The notes beneath the pieces are model-generated. The model did not search any database. It saw only the letters and a program-made list of their open reading frames with translations, and had not been told where the DNA came from. Shown here piece after piece: positions 24,794 to 33,652 of a DNA stretch of 64,000 nucleotides. Every line of letters starts with the position of its first letter. The first letter of the stretch is position 1. The stretch is from Bacilli bacterium (GTDB lineage Bacteria > Bacillota_I > Bacilli_A > RFN20 > CAG-826), in assembly GCA_024408335.1 (NCBI GenBank), contig JAKSVB010000005.1, positions 51,765 to 115,764 of the forward strand, read 5' to 3'. Position numbers and translations under genes: made by a program.

Positions 24794-26331
24794 TAATCAT
24801 CGCTCCCTAAAGCTTCTAAGCCTTTTGCGTTTTCGCCTTTGTCCATATTGCGTGGTGCTTTGACGAAGAAGAAGACTGCTCCTGCTGCGAACATGAGGAC
24901 TGTTGAATAAATAGGAAGGGCATTCCAAAGCATGGTGCTCTTGAGGATAAGACCGATAAGGATTGGAGTGACTGATTGGGCTGCCATTGAAGCGCTGTAG
25001 TAGAGGGAAGTGAATCTTCCAAGCTTTTCAGCGGTACAGTAGTCAGTGACAAGAGGGAATGAACAGATGTGGATGAATGAAACGCCTAAGCCAAGGACGA
25101 AGTTCATGATGAAGAAGTAGAATGGGATGGTTCCCATGAATGTATAGCCAACGCCTTGGACTTTTGGAATGAAGGACATTGCAAGGTAGCAAAGGGAAGC
25201 TGCTCCGATACCAACCATGATTGTCCATTTACGGCCGAGTTTGTCAGCGATGATGCCTGCTGTTAAGAAACCGACGATTGAAGCGGCACCGCTAACGACT
25301 GTCATGATGACGCCACCTGCTGAAGAGCAATCAAGATGGAACATGAAGTAGTTTGATTGGAAGGTTTCGATGGCGTTAATCGACATGAACCAAAGAACTT
25401 CGGCAACAAGGATGAGGGCGAGGTTGCGTTTGTTGGTTTTTGAAAGCTTTCCTTCGCCTGTGACTTGTTCTGCTGATTCGCCCATGGATTCGCCGCGGAC
25501 AATATCTTCATGGAGTTCTTCTGCTAGTTTGTTTTCTTTGACTTTTAAGAAAAGGATAACAACCGAAGCAACAAGGATTAATGAAGAAGCGATGAATGGG
25601 ATCTCAAGCATGAGAAGAGATCTATTTGTGCCATCGATATAACTTGTAAGAGGGAAGATGATTGCGAAGATTGAACCGATGAAACCACCGACATAACCAA
25701 TGACGTTGATCCAGCCATTTGCACGGCTTCTAAGAGGTTTTGGTGTGAGGTCAGGCATAAGAGCGACAGCAGGGGAACGGTAGCTCATCATGAAGATGAT
25801 GACGAGGACCATCATTGCGATCATTCCAACGGTGTATCCGACTGCTGCTGCAGCGGCTGCGGCCATACCAGAGTTAAAGAAGAATGGAATGAAAGGCATA
25901 ACGACAGCCGTGACAAGTGAACCAACGAGAATGTAAGGCATACGCTTGCCGATCTTGGTGTGGGTCTTATCGCTTAAGCTGCCGAATATTGGCATGATGA
26001 ATAAAGCGGCAATGTTATCAAGCGCCATGATGATACCGACAACCCATTGAACGTTGAGGAATTCCTTCTCGCCGATGAATGTTCCTGCGCGAAGGATGTT
26101 AGTCATGTTAAATGCGTCTTTAGAGGTATCGATGACACCATTAAGAATCTGAGGTGTTTGCCAAGCAATTCTTGCTGCTTCGATCTTTTCTGCATACATT
26201 GAGTTTGCGAAAAGGAAGGAAAGCATTGGTGAGCAGTATGAGTTATATAGCTGCCAGACAAGCAAGATGCCGAAAAAAGCCATACCAATCCAAACGGTAC
26301 GCTTGAGATAAGCCTTATCAAACTTAAGCAT
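24793..26331 (-). CDS. MFS sugar transporter (GPH / SLC45-like)
   Basis: A 512-residue, twelve-helix major facilitator. The start at 26331 is preferred (SD GGAG 8 bp upstream, protein begins LKFDKAYLKRTVWIGMAFFG). GSLSDKTHTKIGKRMPYILVG is the loop 2-3 signature shared by sucrose/SLC45-like and glycoside-pentoside-hexuronide transporters; loop 8-9 has ADKLGRKWTIMVG. It would import a small oligosaccharide with protons, plausibly the substrate of the intracellular GH43 enzyme, though the two are 10 kb apart. A divergent TetR gene suggests local repression. Confidence 0.85.
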   Translation of the reverse strand: MLKFDKAYLKRTVWIGMAFFGILLVWQLYNSYCSPMLSFLFANSMYAEKIEAARIAWQTPQILNGVIDTSKDAFNMTNILRAGTFIGEKEFLNVQWVVGIIMALDNIAALFIMPIFGSLSDKTHTKIGKRMPYILVGSLVTAVVMPFIPFFFNSGMAAAAAAAVGYTVGMIAMMVLVIIFMMSYRSPAVALMPDLTPKPLRSRANGWINVIGYVGGFIGSIFAIIFPLTSYIDGTNRSLLMLEIPFIASSLILVASVVILFLKVKENKLAEELHEDIVRGESMGESAEQVTGEGKLSKTNKRNLALILVAEVLWFMSINAIETFQSNYFMFHLDCSSAGGVIMTVVSGAASIVGFLTAGIIADKLGRKWTIMVGIGAASLCYLAMSFIPKVQGVGYTFMGTIPFYFFIMNFVLGLGVSFIHICSFPLVTDYCTAEKLGRFTSLYYSASMAAQSVTPILIGLILKSTMLWNALPIYSTVLMFAAGAVFFFVKAPRNMDKGENAKGLEALGSDD

Positions 26332-26470
26332 AATTATTCTCCAGTACTTGAGGGTCATTAATAATGAACCCTCATCTTTGAACTTATTTTATAGGTTTTT
26401 GTTCCTCTAAGTAAAGGTAGCACTTATTGTTTTCAGTCAGACTATCTTTTGATAAACTAACTTCCGAAAT

Positions 26471-27019
26471 ATGAAACACGAGACAACAAACAAAGGATAT
26501 TTGAAGACCGAAATGAAAATTTTCCGCGCCTTCTTCGATCTGCTTGCGGAAAGAGGAGCGGTCAATAAGATAAGCGTTAAAGATGTTTGCGATGCTGCAG
26601 AGATAAGACGCTCAACCTTCTATATCCATTTTGCGAACGTTGAAGACATTACCAATCAGCTTTCGATGAACTATTTTGACGGCATTAAAAAAGTCATCCC
26701 TGAAAAGATTTCTAACGCTGAAGACCTGAAAGTATTTTTCCACAATTACATAAAGATGCACAAAGAAAAATCCATTTATATCAGACCTCTTTTGTTAAGC
26801 GGAGGTATCTCGTTTTTCGAAGACGTCCAAAATAAAGTTAGATTAGAAGTCAGAAAAGCAATGATCGCTGGAGGAGCCAAGTTTGATTTAGGCGCAGTTT
26901 CCACGGTTCTTATGGGCATGATGTCGATTCTTGATAGAATCCTTGTTGGAAAGACATATGCAACTCATGAAGATGTCGAAAACGCAACTATGTCTTTAGC
27001 TCCAAAATTATTTGACTAA
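26471..27019 (+). CDS. TetR-family transcriptional regulator
   Basis: A 182-residue repressor-type protein. The N-terminal helix-turn-helix is at about 28-50 (ISVKDVCDAAEIRRSTFYIHF), with a helical ligand-binding C-terminal domain lacking a recognised subfamily (TetR_C-like, ending SLAPKLFD). It is divergent from the transporter/phospholipase operon with a 139 bp spacer, so it probably controls both. No SD is visible and a TAAACT-like -10 lies about 11 bp before the ATG. Confidence 0.85.
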   Translation: MKHETTNKGYLKTEMKIFRAFFDLLAERGAVNKISVKDVCDAAEIRRSTFYIHFANVEDITNQLSMNYFDGIKKVIPEKISNAEDLKVFFHNYIKMHKEKSIYIRPLLLSGGISFFEDVQNKVRLEVRKAMIAGGAKFDLGAVSTVLMGMMSILDRILVGKTYATHEDVENATMSLAPKLFD

Positions 27020-27095
27020 ATGCGTTCTAAAGCCCACTAGACAAGCGGTTTTTCTAACTATTTTTAGAAAGTGAAATTTTGTATCCAAAAACCCT

Positions 27096-27124
27096 TTGAC
27101 TAGGTGGGGTCATAATGCTATATT
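27096..27124 (+). promoter_or_regulatory. promoter of the tRNA cluster
   Basis: TTGACT (27096-27101), 17 bp spacer, TATATT (27119-27124), 30 bp before the first tRNA. A near-consensus housekeeping promoter. Confidence 0.8.
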
Positions 27125-27154
27125 ATTATCCGCACGTTTAGGCGGCCTATTGCT

Positions 27155-27229
27155 GGATGCTTAGCTCAGCGGGAGAGCATCGCCCTTACAAGGCGGGGGT
27201 CACAGGTTCGAAACCTGTAGCATCCACCA
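27155..27229 (+). tRNA. tRNA-Val (anticodon TAC)
   Basis: Cloverleaf with acceptor GGATGCT/AGCATCC, anticodon loop CTTACAA giving TAC, T-loop GGTTCGAAACC and encoded CCA. Confidence 0.95.
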
Positions 27230-27263
27230 AGTAAGTTAACAAATGTGCAAGTCCTTACATCGT

Positions 27264-27347
27264 GGGCGAATAGCGAAGTGGCCAAACGCGGCTGACTGTA
27301 AATCAGCTCCTTAGGGTTCGGTGGTTCAAATCCATCTTCGCCCACCA
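27264..27347 (+). tRNA. tRNA-Tyr (anticodon GTA)
   Basis: Acceptor GGGCGAA/TTCGCCC, anticodon GTA at 27298-27300, a long variable arm as expected for bacterial tRNA-Tyr, and encoded CCA. Confidence 0.93.
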
Positions 27348-27353
27348 TCATCT

Positions 27354-27429
27354 TGGGGTGTAGCCAAGCGGTAAGGCAACAGACTTTGACTCTGTCATCT
27401 CACTGGTTCGATCCCAGTCACCCCAGCCA
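27354..27429 (+). tRNA. tRNA-Gln (anticodon TTG)
   Basis: Acceptor TGGGGTG/CACCCCA, anticodon loop CTTTGAC giving TTG, T-loop GGTTCGATCCC and encoded CCA. Confidence 0.94.
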
Positions 27430-27433
27430 TGAC

Positions 27434-27509
27434 TCCTCCGTTAGCTCAGTGGTAGAGCACTTGACTTTTAATCAAGGGGTCGTGAGTTCGAGCCTCACAC
27501 GGGGGACCA
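27434..27509 (+). tRNA. tRNA-Lys (anticodon TTT)
   Basis: Acceptor TCCTCCG/CGGGGGA with one wobble, anticodon TTT, T-loop GTTCGAGCC and encoded CCA. Confidence 0.94.
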
Positions 27510-27578
27510 ATTACTTCTAAATGGTTCTCAATTATGGCGGGAACCTATTTTTATTAAGAAGGTTAAAAAAGGACATCT

Positions 27579-27664
27579 GCTCGAGTGGCGGAATGGTAGA
27601 CGCAAGGGACTTAAAATCCCTCGCCCTCAAAAGCGTACCGGTTCGAGTCCGGTCTCGAGCACCA
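27579..27664 (+). tRNA. tRNA-Leu (anticodon TAA)
   Basis: Acceptor GCTCGAG/CTCGAGC, anticodon TAA in CTTAAAA, long variable arm typical of leucine tRNA, encoded CCA. Confidence 0.95.
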
Positions 27665-27677
27665 ACAACTAAAGAAT

Positions 27678-27702
27678 GGCTTGGGAAACCAAGCCTTTTT
27701 TT
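27678..27702 (+). terminator. Rho-independent terminator after tRNA-Leu
   Basis: GGCTTGG (27678-27684), GAAA tetraloop, CCAAGCC (27689-27695), then T7. It separates the first five tRNAs from tRNA-Arg. Confidence 0.93.
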
Positions 27703-27745
27703 GTTTAGTGGAACAAATAAACGTTTAGTAATAAAATATCAACAC

Positions 27746-27821
27746 GCCCCTGTAGCTCAGTGGATAGAGCGACCGCCTCCTAAGCGGTAGGTCATAGGTC
27801 CGATTCCTACCAGGGGCGCCA
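27746..27821 (+). tRNA. tRNA-Arg (anticodon CCT)
   Basis: Acceptor GCCCCTG/CAGGGGC, anticodon loop CTCCTAA giving CCT, T-loop GGTCCGATTCC and encoded CCA. Confidence 0.94.
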
Positions 27822-27869
27822 AAATAATAACTTTAATTAAAAACGAGCACGAAAAGAATTAGTAGCAAA

Positions 27870-27910
27870 ACAAAATGGATGCCCCCTGCAAAATACAGGG
27901 CAGCATCCAT
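27870..27910 (-). terminator. terminator-like hairpin after the DUF4097 gene
   Basis: ATGGATGC (27875-27882) pairs with GCATCCAT (27903-27910), with an inner CCCTG/CAGGG. On the minus strand it is followed by TTTTGTTTTG, so it fits as the terminator of the padR operon; it also lies 54 bp after tRNA-Arg. Confidence 0.65.
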
Positions 27911-27980
27911 GTTGAGCTTAAGATATAATCCAACTAACTTGTCCAGTTTATTGGATACACATCAAAACCAGACATTTTCT

Positions 27981-28928
27981 TTATGCTGCGTATTCTACCT
28001 TAATGTTTCCAGAGACCGTTGTGACAGATACGCTTTTCTCTGAAGAGGAATCGAGGTTGACGGTGGTGGTGACTTTTCCACTTACAGTGGTGGTTGATAC
28101 ATTGTAAGCGTCATCACCAAGAAGAGATACGCTTACGGAACCTGAAGTCGTGGAAGCCGCAACTCCTTTGGAGACTTCGGCTTTTGTAAGGGTTATTGCA
28201 CCAGAGACTGTGCTTGCGTCAATACTTTTGGTTTTGACGCTTTCGAAAGCTACAGCGCCTGATGTCGAGTTAACCTTGATGCTTTCATCGGTTTCGATGT
28301 TTTTCGCAGTTATCTTACCAGAAGTGTTATTTAGTGACATCCCGTTATGAATCTTAGTATTTTCAATCGTTAACGCTCCAGAAGTGGAGTTAAGTTCGAC
28401 CTTTCCACCAAATTCGCAGCCCTTGATTTCGATTGAGCCACTTAGCGTGTTGCCACTTAACTTCTTTGTGGAAGCGATGTCCATAGCCTTAATAGAGCCG
28501 CTTAGTGAATCGATGTCATAAGAAAGGTTAGAAGAAGAAGGAACCGTAACCGTTATGGCGAACGCAGGTCCATAACCAAATCTTTCCCATGGCCACTTGA
28601 ACGTAAATATGTTTTCCAAGCTTCTTTGACTGAATTTGAGGATTCCATTAGAAACACCAATGTCGAATGTTGGATTCTCTTTGTCATCTTTGTAATCGAT
28701 GGTGACGTTGCTTACGTCTCCTGGTTTTACGACGATGCTATCGACTACGGAATCGAGATCGAGAACGGTAACCGAATCATCGGTCAAGACGTATTGAGCG
28801 TCGCTCCTATTGACGATTTCTTTTTGTGATCTATTGTTGAATGCAATTGTTAACGCTGTCGCGTATATGGCTCCTCCAAGAACCAAGGTGACCGTGCCAA
28901 ATATTAATGCTTTTGTTATGCCCTTCAT
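27981..28928 (-). CDS. DUF4097-family membrane-anchored beta-helix protein
   Basis: A 315-residue protein with one N-terminal membrane anchor (about 8-30) and an external beta-solenoid. The repeats are striking: LSGSIKAM, TLSGSIEIKG, STSGALTIEN, NTSGKITAKN, STSGAVAFES, TVSGAITLTK, TTSGSVSVSL, TVSGKVTTTV and TVSGNIKVEY, about 20 residues apart, the hallmark of DUF4097. The family is usually coupled to HAAS and PadR genes, as here, and is thought to be part of an envelope-stress or lipid-responsive module. It is last in padR-HAAS-DUF4097. Confidence 0.88.
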   Translation of the reverse strand: MKGITKALIFGTVTLVLGGAIYATALTIAFNNRSQKEIVNRSDAQYVLTDDSVTVLDLDSVVDSIVVKPGDVSNVTIDYKDDKENPTFDIGVSNGILKFSQRSLENIFTFKWPWERFGYGPAFAITVTVPSSSNLSYDIDSLSGSIKAMDIASTKKLSGNTLSGSIEIKGCEFGGKVELNSTSGALTIENTKIHNGMSLNNTSGKITAKNIETDESIKVNSTSGAVAFESVKTKSIDASTVSGAITLTKAEVSKGVAASTTSGSVSVSLLGDDAYNVSTTTVSGKVTTTVNLDSSSEKSVSVTTVSGNIKVEYAA

Positions 28929-28930
28929 TG

Positions 28931-29551
28931 TTATTTGCTCCTTTTGTTTCCGATGATGATTCCCTTAATGCCCTTCATTGTTCCAACGAACAAGCGAGCA
29001 AGAGATTTGGCAAATGCGATGCCTGCAACGATGAGAAGAATTCCAGCTCCAAGCCCCAATAGCCCTGCGCCGATCGCTCCAACTGCGGTAAGAGGCTCAA
29101 GAGTGATAGCGGCAGTAACCGCTTGAACAACTCTAAGGACGATCGAGAGGATGCCTGCTGCACCTACTCCAAAGAGCACTCCGTCAAGCGCCCAAAGGAC
29201 AAACATGAAGGCAAAGATCAGTGAGATAGGCACTAAAAGCAAAGGGAGCCAGATTGGGAAGAAAAGAATGATGAGGATGATGCTAGAAGCACTAAGTCCT
29301 GATCCTCCTCTTTTCTCTTTGCTTTCGCTTACCTTAGCTTTGATGACTGATTTCAAAGGCATGTTGACCTTGATGCTTTTGATGATTTCGTTAAGGTCAC
29401 CAAGCGAAGCTACGGCGTCTTCTTCGCTAACGCCATCTTCGATTCGATCGTCGATCATCTCGCTATAGTATTCGATTGAGTTATCGACTTCTTTCTCTGA
29501 ATAGCCTTTAAGGCTATCTCTTAATCTATTTAGAAATTCGTTTTTTGTCAT
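28931..29551 (-). CDS. HAAS/DUF1700-family membrane protein
   Basis: A 206-residue protein. The N-terminal helical HAAS domain (TKNEFLNRLRDSLKGYSEKEVDNSIEYYSEMIDDRIEDG ... ASLGDLNEIIK, residues 1-55) is followed by four hydrophobic helices (about 80-195). The start at 29551 is chosen because the HAAS domain begins there and it overlaps the padR stop; a GGAGG lies 13 bp upstream. HAAS proteins couple PadR regulators to downstream membrane modules. Confidence 0.88.
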   Translation of the reverse strand: MTKNEFLNRLRDSLKGYSEKEVDNSIEYYSEMIDDRIEDGVSEEDAVASLGDLNEIIKSIKVNMPLKSVIKAKVSESKEKRGGSGLSASSIILIILFFPIWLPLLLVPISLIFAFMFVLWALDGVLFGVGAAGILSIVLRVVQAVTAAITLEPLTAVGAIGAGLLGLGAGILLIVAGIAFAKSLARLFVGTMKGIKGIIIGNKRSK

Positions 29552-29865
29552 TGCCCTATTGCCTCCGATTCTATGAATGAGTAGATACCCATCATTGATT
29601 TCCATTCTTCTAAGAACACTCTGATCTTCTCTTTCCCGATTGAAGTGATCGAATAATACTTTCGTAGTCTGCCATTATGCTCAAGCGAGTAGACGGTAAC
29701 GCATTTGGATTCTTCAAGTCTTCGAAGGATCGGATAGAGGGTTGATTCGCTTATCTCCACATGAGGCGATATCTCTTTGATTATCATGTAACCATATGAA
29801 TCGCCTTTTAGGAGCGAGGCCAGAACACAGATGTCTAGCACGCCTCTTTTTAACTGTACGTCCAT
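29548..29865 (-). CDS. PadR-family transcriptional regulator
   Basis: A 105-residue winged-helix repressor: QLKRGVLDICVLASLLKGDSYGYMI, then SESTLYPILRRLEES (recognition helix) and the wing NGRLRKYYSIT, all PadR signatures. The start at 29865 has GGAGG 8 bp upstream. It heads the padR-HAAS-DUF4097 operon and has a palindrome in its promoter, so autoregulation is likely. Confidence 0.92.
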   Translation of the reverse strand: MDVQLKRGVLDICVLASLLKGDSYGYMIIKEISPHVEISESTLYPILRRLEESKCVTVYSLEHNGRLRKYYSITSIGKEKIRVFLEEWKSMMGIYSFIESEAIGQ

Positions 29866-29887
29866 TAGAAATACCTCCCAACGCACA

Positions 29888-29918
29888 ATACTATACGACA
29901 CATAGTATATGTAGTCAA
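29888..29918 (-). promoter_or_regulatory. padR promoter overlapped by a palindromic operator
   Basis: On the minus strand a near-consensus promoter: TTGACT (29918-29913), 17 bp, TATAGT (29895-29890). A perfect inverted repeat ATACTAT-N7-ATAGTAT (29888-29908) covers the spacer and -10, as expected for a PadR operator. Confidence 0.8.
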
Positions 29919-30082
29919 GAGGCCACTTTTTCTTTTTCATCTCTTCTTTTTTGAAGTATTAAACACGAAAAAGTGTAATTGTCATAAAACTTTTATTATC
30001 ATAGATAATAAACAAGTAAAAATATCTAAGTGAACTGAAATAATTATTGAATGATTCTCTTTATCTATATATATATTTTCTT

Positions 30083-32224
30083 ATGAACAAGAAAAAACAT
30101 CCTGTTTATGCAAAGGCGAATAGGATTTATTCGCCACTTATATGGGCATTGGCTGTTCTTTTACTTGTGCTTGATTTCTCCTTAACCTGGATTGTTGATT
30201 TCACAGGCGTCAGCGTTATTCATTTAGCTGATGTCTTTACGCTTATTGCGGCATGTTGGCTTGGCGCTTTGCCAGGTCTATTTGTCGGCATGGGTAACGC
30301 CGTCCTTTGCAAGTTCATTCTCGGAACGACGATTTACCACGCCTTCATTCCCGGACTTAACGTCATCATCGCCGTCTTCGTAATGAGAAAAGGTCTTTTC
30401 CGTAAGTGGTGGTCCTATCCTTTGATGATCGTCTCCTTAGCCCTCTTATGGGGGTTCTTTGGGCAAATCTTCAATTACTTCCTTAATGGACAACAAGTCG
30501 ATCTTGAAAGTTACCGTGTCTTAGGTTCCCTTGTTGACAAATACGGATGGAACCCTTTCTGGACTCAAGTCTTATGTGCATTCGGCTGGGAGCTTGTCGA
30601 TAAGGCGATATCAGTCGCAATCCTTTGGTCATTCTTCTTTTTCTACCCTCAAGATGACCGCTTCCTTGACTACTTCCCATACACCTACCTTCTTAAAAAG
30701 CCATGGGGCTCATTCGATAAAGGCCTTGATAAGCTTTTCAATTCCAAAACCTCAATCAAAAACAAAATCCTTTCAGTCACAACCCTTTCCTATTCATTCT
30801 TAGGATTCGTTGTCATCGCCATCCTTTCAAGTACCTACCATGACAGGTTATACGCTGAATATTGTTCTTCGATCTCATCCTTATCGGAGACCGCTTCAAT
30901 GATGATAGATGGAGATAAGCTTGAGTCATATTTCGGTAACGATGGAGCCCTTCCTTATGAAGGATATGACATTACATTAAATGACCTTAAGATCGTTGCC
31001 AAATCAAATGACCGCGTTAAAGATATCTGCGTCTTTAGATTCGAAGACGAAAAGGCCATCGCTATTTTTGATACAGTCTCAGATAATCCTTATGTCTTAG
31101 GCCAAGTCCTTAATGCAGAAGAAGTAAGCAATGGCCAATATAACCTATTAATAAAAGGCAAAGAAGTTCGTGATGTCTTCCATTCTAATTCTGGCCGTGG
31201 GGACCTCATGACCGCATATCACACCATCAAGAATAGCGATGGCAAAGTCGTTGCCTACGCCCTAGTGAGCTCTGATTACAAATCGATTTCAGTCGCTACA
31301 GGCGTTGTCATCGCTCAAGTCCTTTCAGTCGAAATGATCACCTTCCTTTGGGGAGGCATCATCCTTTATTACATCATCAACCTTAACCTCATCGCTCCAC
31401 TTCAAATCATGAACGATGAGCTTAGCAAATACCGTACAGCCGGTCCAAAGAACTGGAAGGGCAGCAAAGACGATAGGGATAAGATCATCTGGGAACTCCA
31501 AAACGAAATCGGCGAGCTCTCGCATAACATCCATAGAACCGAGGATGAGGCATATGCCACATTCATGGAGATCGAGAATAGAACCGCGACAATCATCGCT
31601 ATGGAAGCAGGGCTTGTTTCCGCTTTAGCGGAGATTGTCGAATCTCGTGACCTCAATACCGGAGACCATATCAAACGCACGTCCTCATACGCTAAAACTT
31701 TAGCGAGAGCGATGGCCAAGAAAGAAGATTATCAAACAATTCTCACTAAAGAATACATTGATGTCTTCACAACCGCTTGCACGCTCCATGACGTTGGCAA
31801 GATCGCCATCAGCGACACCATCCTCAATAAGCCAGGAAAACTCACTCCAGAAGAGCTTGAGATAATGAAAACTCACACAAGCGAAGGCGTTAAGCTCATC
31901 GATATGGCTATCCAAGATGTTGGAGATAACGCCTATCTCACTCTTGGCAGAGAAATCGCTGGATGTCACCACGAGAAGTGGGATGGCTCAGGATATCCTC
32001 TTGGCTTAAAAGAGAAGGAAATCCCTCTTCCTGCAAGAATTATGGCAGTGGTCGATGTCTTTGATGCGTTAATGAGCAAGCGTTCCTATAAGGAAGCGTT
32101 CTCCTTCGAAGAATCGGTTGAGATAATTAGTAACGAGCGAGGCAAACACTTCGACCCTGAGATCGTTGACGTGTTTATGTCAATCCTCCCAAAATTCAAG
32201 AAACGTATCGAAATAAAAAAATAG
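30083..32224 (+). CDS. HD-GYP cyclic-di-nucleotide phosphodiesterase with membrane sensor
   Basis: About 713 residues. The N-terminal 160 residues hold five or six helices and resemble an ECF-transporter S-component-like membrane domain (LADVFTLIAACWLGALPGLFVGMGNAVLCKFILGT). A further membrane helix near 240 starts an extracytoplasmic domain of about 160 residues (cache-like), closed by a helix near 410-430. A coiled coil leads to the HD-GYP domain (HDVGKIAISDTILNKPGKLT, HHEKWDGSGYPLGL, FDALMSKRSYKEA), which has the HD and GYP motifs needed for c-di-GMP hydrolysis. No SD is visible; ATG 30083 is preferred over a TTG at 30047. No diguanylate cyclase is in the window. Confidence 0.85.
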   Translation: MNKKKHPVYAKANRIYSPLIWALAVLLLVLDFSLTWIVDFTGVSVIHLADVFTLIAACWLGALPGLFVGMGNAVLCKFILGTTIYHAFIPGLNVIIAVFVMRKGLFRKWWSYPLMIVSLALLWGFFGQIFNYFLNGQQVDLESYRVLGSLVDKYGWNPFWTQVLCAFGWELVDKAISVAILWSFFFFYPQDDRFLDYFPYTYLLKKPWGSFDKGLDKLFNSKTSIKNKILSVTTLSYSFLGFVVIAILSSTYHDRLYAEYCSSISSLSETASMMIDGDKLESYFGNDGALPYEGYDITLNDLKIVAKSNDRVKDICVFRFEDEKAIAIFDTVSDNPYVLGQVLNAEEVSNGQYNLLIKGKEVRDVFHSNSGRGDLMTAYHTIKNSDGKVVAYALVSSDYKSISVATGVVIAQVLSVEMITFLWGGIILYYIINLNLIAPLQIMNDELSKYRTAGPKNWKGSKDDRDKIIWELQNEIGELSHNIHRTEDEAYATFMEIENRTATIIAMEAGLVSALAEIVESRDLNTGDHIKRTSSYAKTLARAMAKKEDYQTILTKEYIDVFTTACTLHDVGKIAISDTILNKPGKLTPEELEIMKTHTSEGVKLIDMAIQDVGDNAYLTLGREIAGCHHEKWDGSGYPLGLKEKEIPLPARIMAVVDVFDALMSKRSYKEAFSFEESVEIISNERGKHFDPEIVDVFMSILPKFKKRIEIKK

Positions 32225-32246
32225 TGGTTTGGTAACCGCTATTTTT
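32219..32246. terminator. Rho-independent terminator after the HD-GYP gene
   Basis: AAATAGTGGTT (32219-32229) pairs with AACCGCTATTT (32234-32244), loop TGGT, followed by T-rich sequence; an A-run on the other side lets it serve the convergent aminopeptidase gene. Confidence 0.85.
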
Positions 32247-32256
32247 GTTATGTATC

Positions 32257-33621
32257 TTAGGCTTTAAGGAATGCCATGTAAGCCATATATGACTCATAGA
32301 AGTCTGCTTTTGAGATGACTTCCATTGGTGAGTGCATATTGAGAACTGGCATACCAGCATCGATGACGTTCATATTGAGGTTGCCAAGGATGTAAGCGAT
32401 TGTTCCGCCGCCACCTTGATCGACTTTGCCAAGCTCTGCAGTTTGGAAGTTGACCTTAGCGTCATCCATGACTTTTCTTAACCAGCCAACGAGCTCAGCG
32501 TTAGCGTCGTTACAGCCTGATTTGCCCCTAGCACCGGTGTATTTGTTGAAGACAACGCCATTACCCATGTAGCAAGCGTTTCTTGTTTCCATGACGTGAG
32601 CGTAGAGTGGGTCATACCCTGCTGAGACGTCGCTTGAAAGCATGTATGAATTTGAAAGGGCTTCTTTGACTCTTGAGAATGCTTCTCCAGTAGCTTCGAC
32701 GAGTTCGGCGATGCAGTTTTCGAAGAATCTTGATTGAGCGCCTGTGGCGCCGATTGAACCGACTTCTTCTTTGTCGACAAGGGCGCAGCAAGCTGTATAT
32801 GCTGGGACTTCCTTGAGGTCAAGAAGTGCTCTAAGTGAAGCGTATGCGCAGCACTTGTCATCGTGGCCATAGCCAGCGATCATTGATCTATCAAGACCGA
32901 AGTCTCTTGCTTTGCCGGCTGGGACGACTTCGAGTTCTGCTGAGAGGAAGTCTTCCTCTTCCATGTCGTATTTTTCTTTGAGGATAGCTAAGACTGTTTC
33001 TTTGACTGAATCCTTGCCATCTTTTTTAGTTGGACGTGAACCCATTGTTAAGTCAAGGTCTTCGCCTTCAACGACTGTTGAACCTGGCTTTTGGAGTTGG
33101 GAAGCTGAAAGGTGGATTAAAAGTTCATTGATACCAAGAACTGGATCAGCTGGGTCTTCACCGATAACGACATTGGTGACTGTGCCATCTTTCTTAGCGA
33201 CGACGCCATGGAGAGCAAGAGGGGTTGTTGTCCATTGGTATTTCTTGATGCCGCCGTAGTAGTGGGTGTCAAGGAATGCGAGGTTTGAGCTCTCGTAGAG
33301 AGGGTTTTGTTTGACGTCGAGTCTTGGAGAATCGATGTGAGCGCCAAGAACTCTAAGGCCTTTTGTTAATGGCTCTTTGCCGATAACGAATGCGACGACG
33401 TTCTTTTTCTTGTTAACGAAATAGACTTTGTCGCCTGCGGCATATTTCTTGCCATACTCGAAGAGCTTGTAGCCTGCTTTTTCTAAGAGGGCGACGCTTT
33501 CGACGACTTGTTCTCTTTCGATTTTGGCCTTTGAGAGGAACTCTTTATAGTCATCTGCAAGGTCCATGACTTCTTTTAATTGGGCTTCGTCATATTTTTC
33601 CCATGCGTTCTTTCCGTACAT
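32257..33621 (-). CDS. M18-family aminopeptidase
   Basis: A 454-residue zinc aminopeptidase of family M18 (aspartyl aminopeptidase type), cytosolic, removing acidic or other N-terminal residues. Metal and catalytic motifs: VLGAHIDSPRLDVK (His ligand and Asp), GYGHDDKCCAY (bridging Asp), VDKEEVGSIGATGAQS (catalytic Glu pair) and the C-terminal MHSPMEVISKAD (His ligand). Length fits the family. AAAGG SD before the ATG. It follows pgi and the IspD gene on the same strand with a 32 bp gap, so it may be read with them. Confidence 0.92.
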   Translation of the reverse strand: MYGKNAWEKYDEAQLKEVMDLADDYKEFLSKAKIEREQVVESVALLEKAGYKLFEYGKKYAAGDKVYFVNKKKNVVAFVIGKEPLTKGLRVLGAHIDSPRLDVKQNPLYESSNLAFLDTHYYGGIKKYQWTTTPLALHGVVAKKDGTVTNVVIGEDPADPVLGINELLIHLSASQLQKPGSTVVEGEDLDLTMGSRPTKKDGKDSVKETVLAILKEKYDMEEEDFLSAELEVVPAGKARDFGLDRSMIAGYGHDDKCCAYASLRALLDLKEVPAYTACCALVDKEEVGSIGATGAQSRFFENCIAELVEATGEAFSRVKEALSNSYMLSSDVSAGYDPLYAHVMETRNACYMGNGVVFNKYTGARGKSGCNDANAELVGWLRKVMDDAKVNFQTAELGKVDQGGGGTIAYILGNLNMNVIDAGMPVLNMHSPMEVISKADFYESYMAYMAFLKA

Positions 33622-33652
33622 AGTTAATGCCTTTCGTATATTTAATTAATTA

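Noticed and set aside
27166..27351. Open reading frame on the minus strand resembling annotated proteins with EDGFEPPNP.
   Set aside because: It lies across tRNA genes; such products are well-known false translations of tRNA clusters.
27521..27790. Plus-strand open frame of 89 codons.
   Set aside because: It is a read-through of tRNA-Leu, a terminator and tRNA-Arg.
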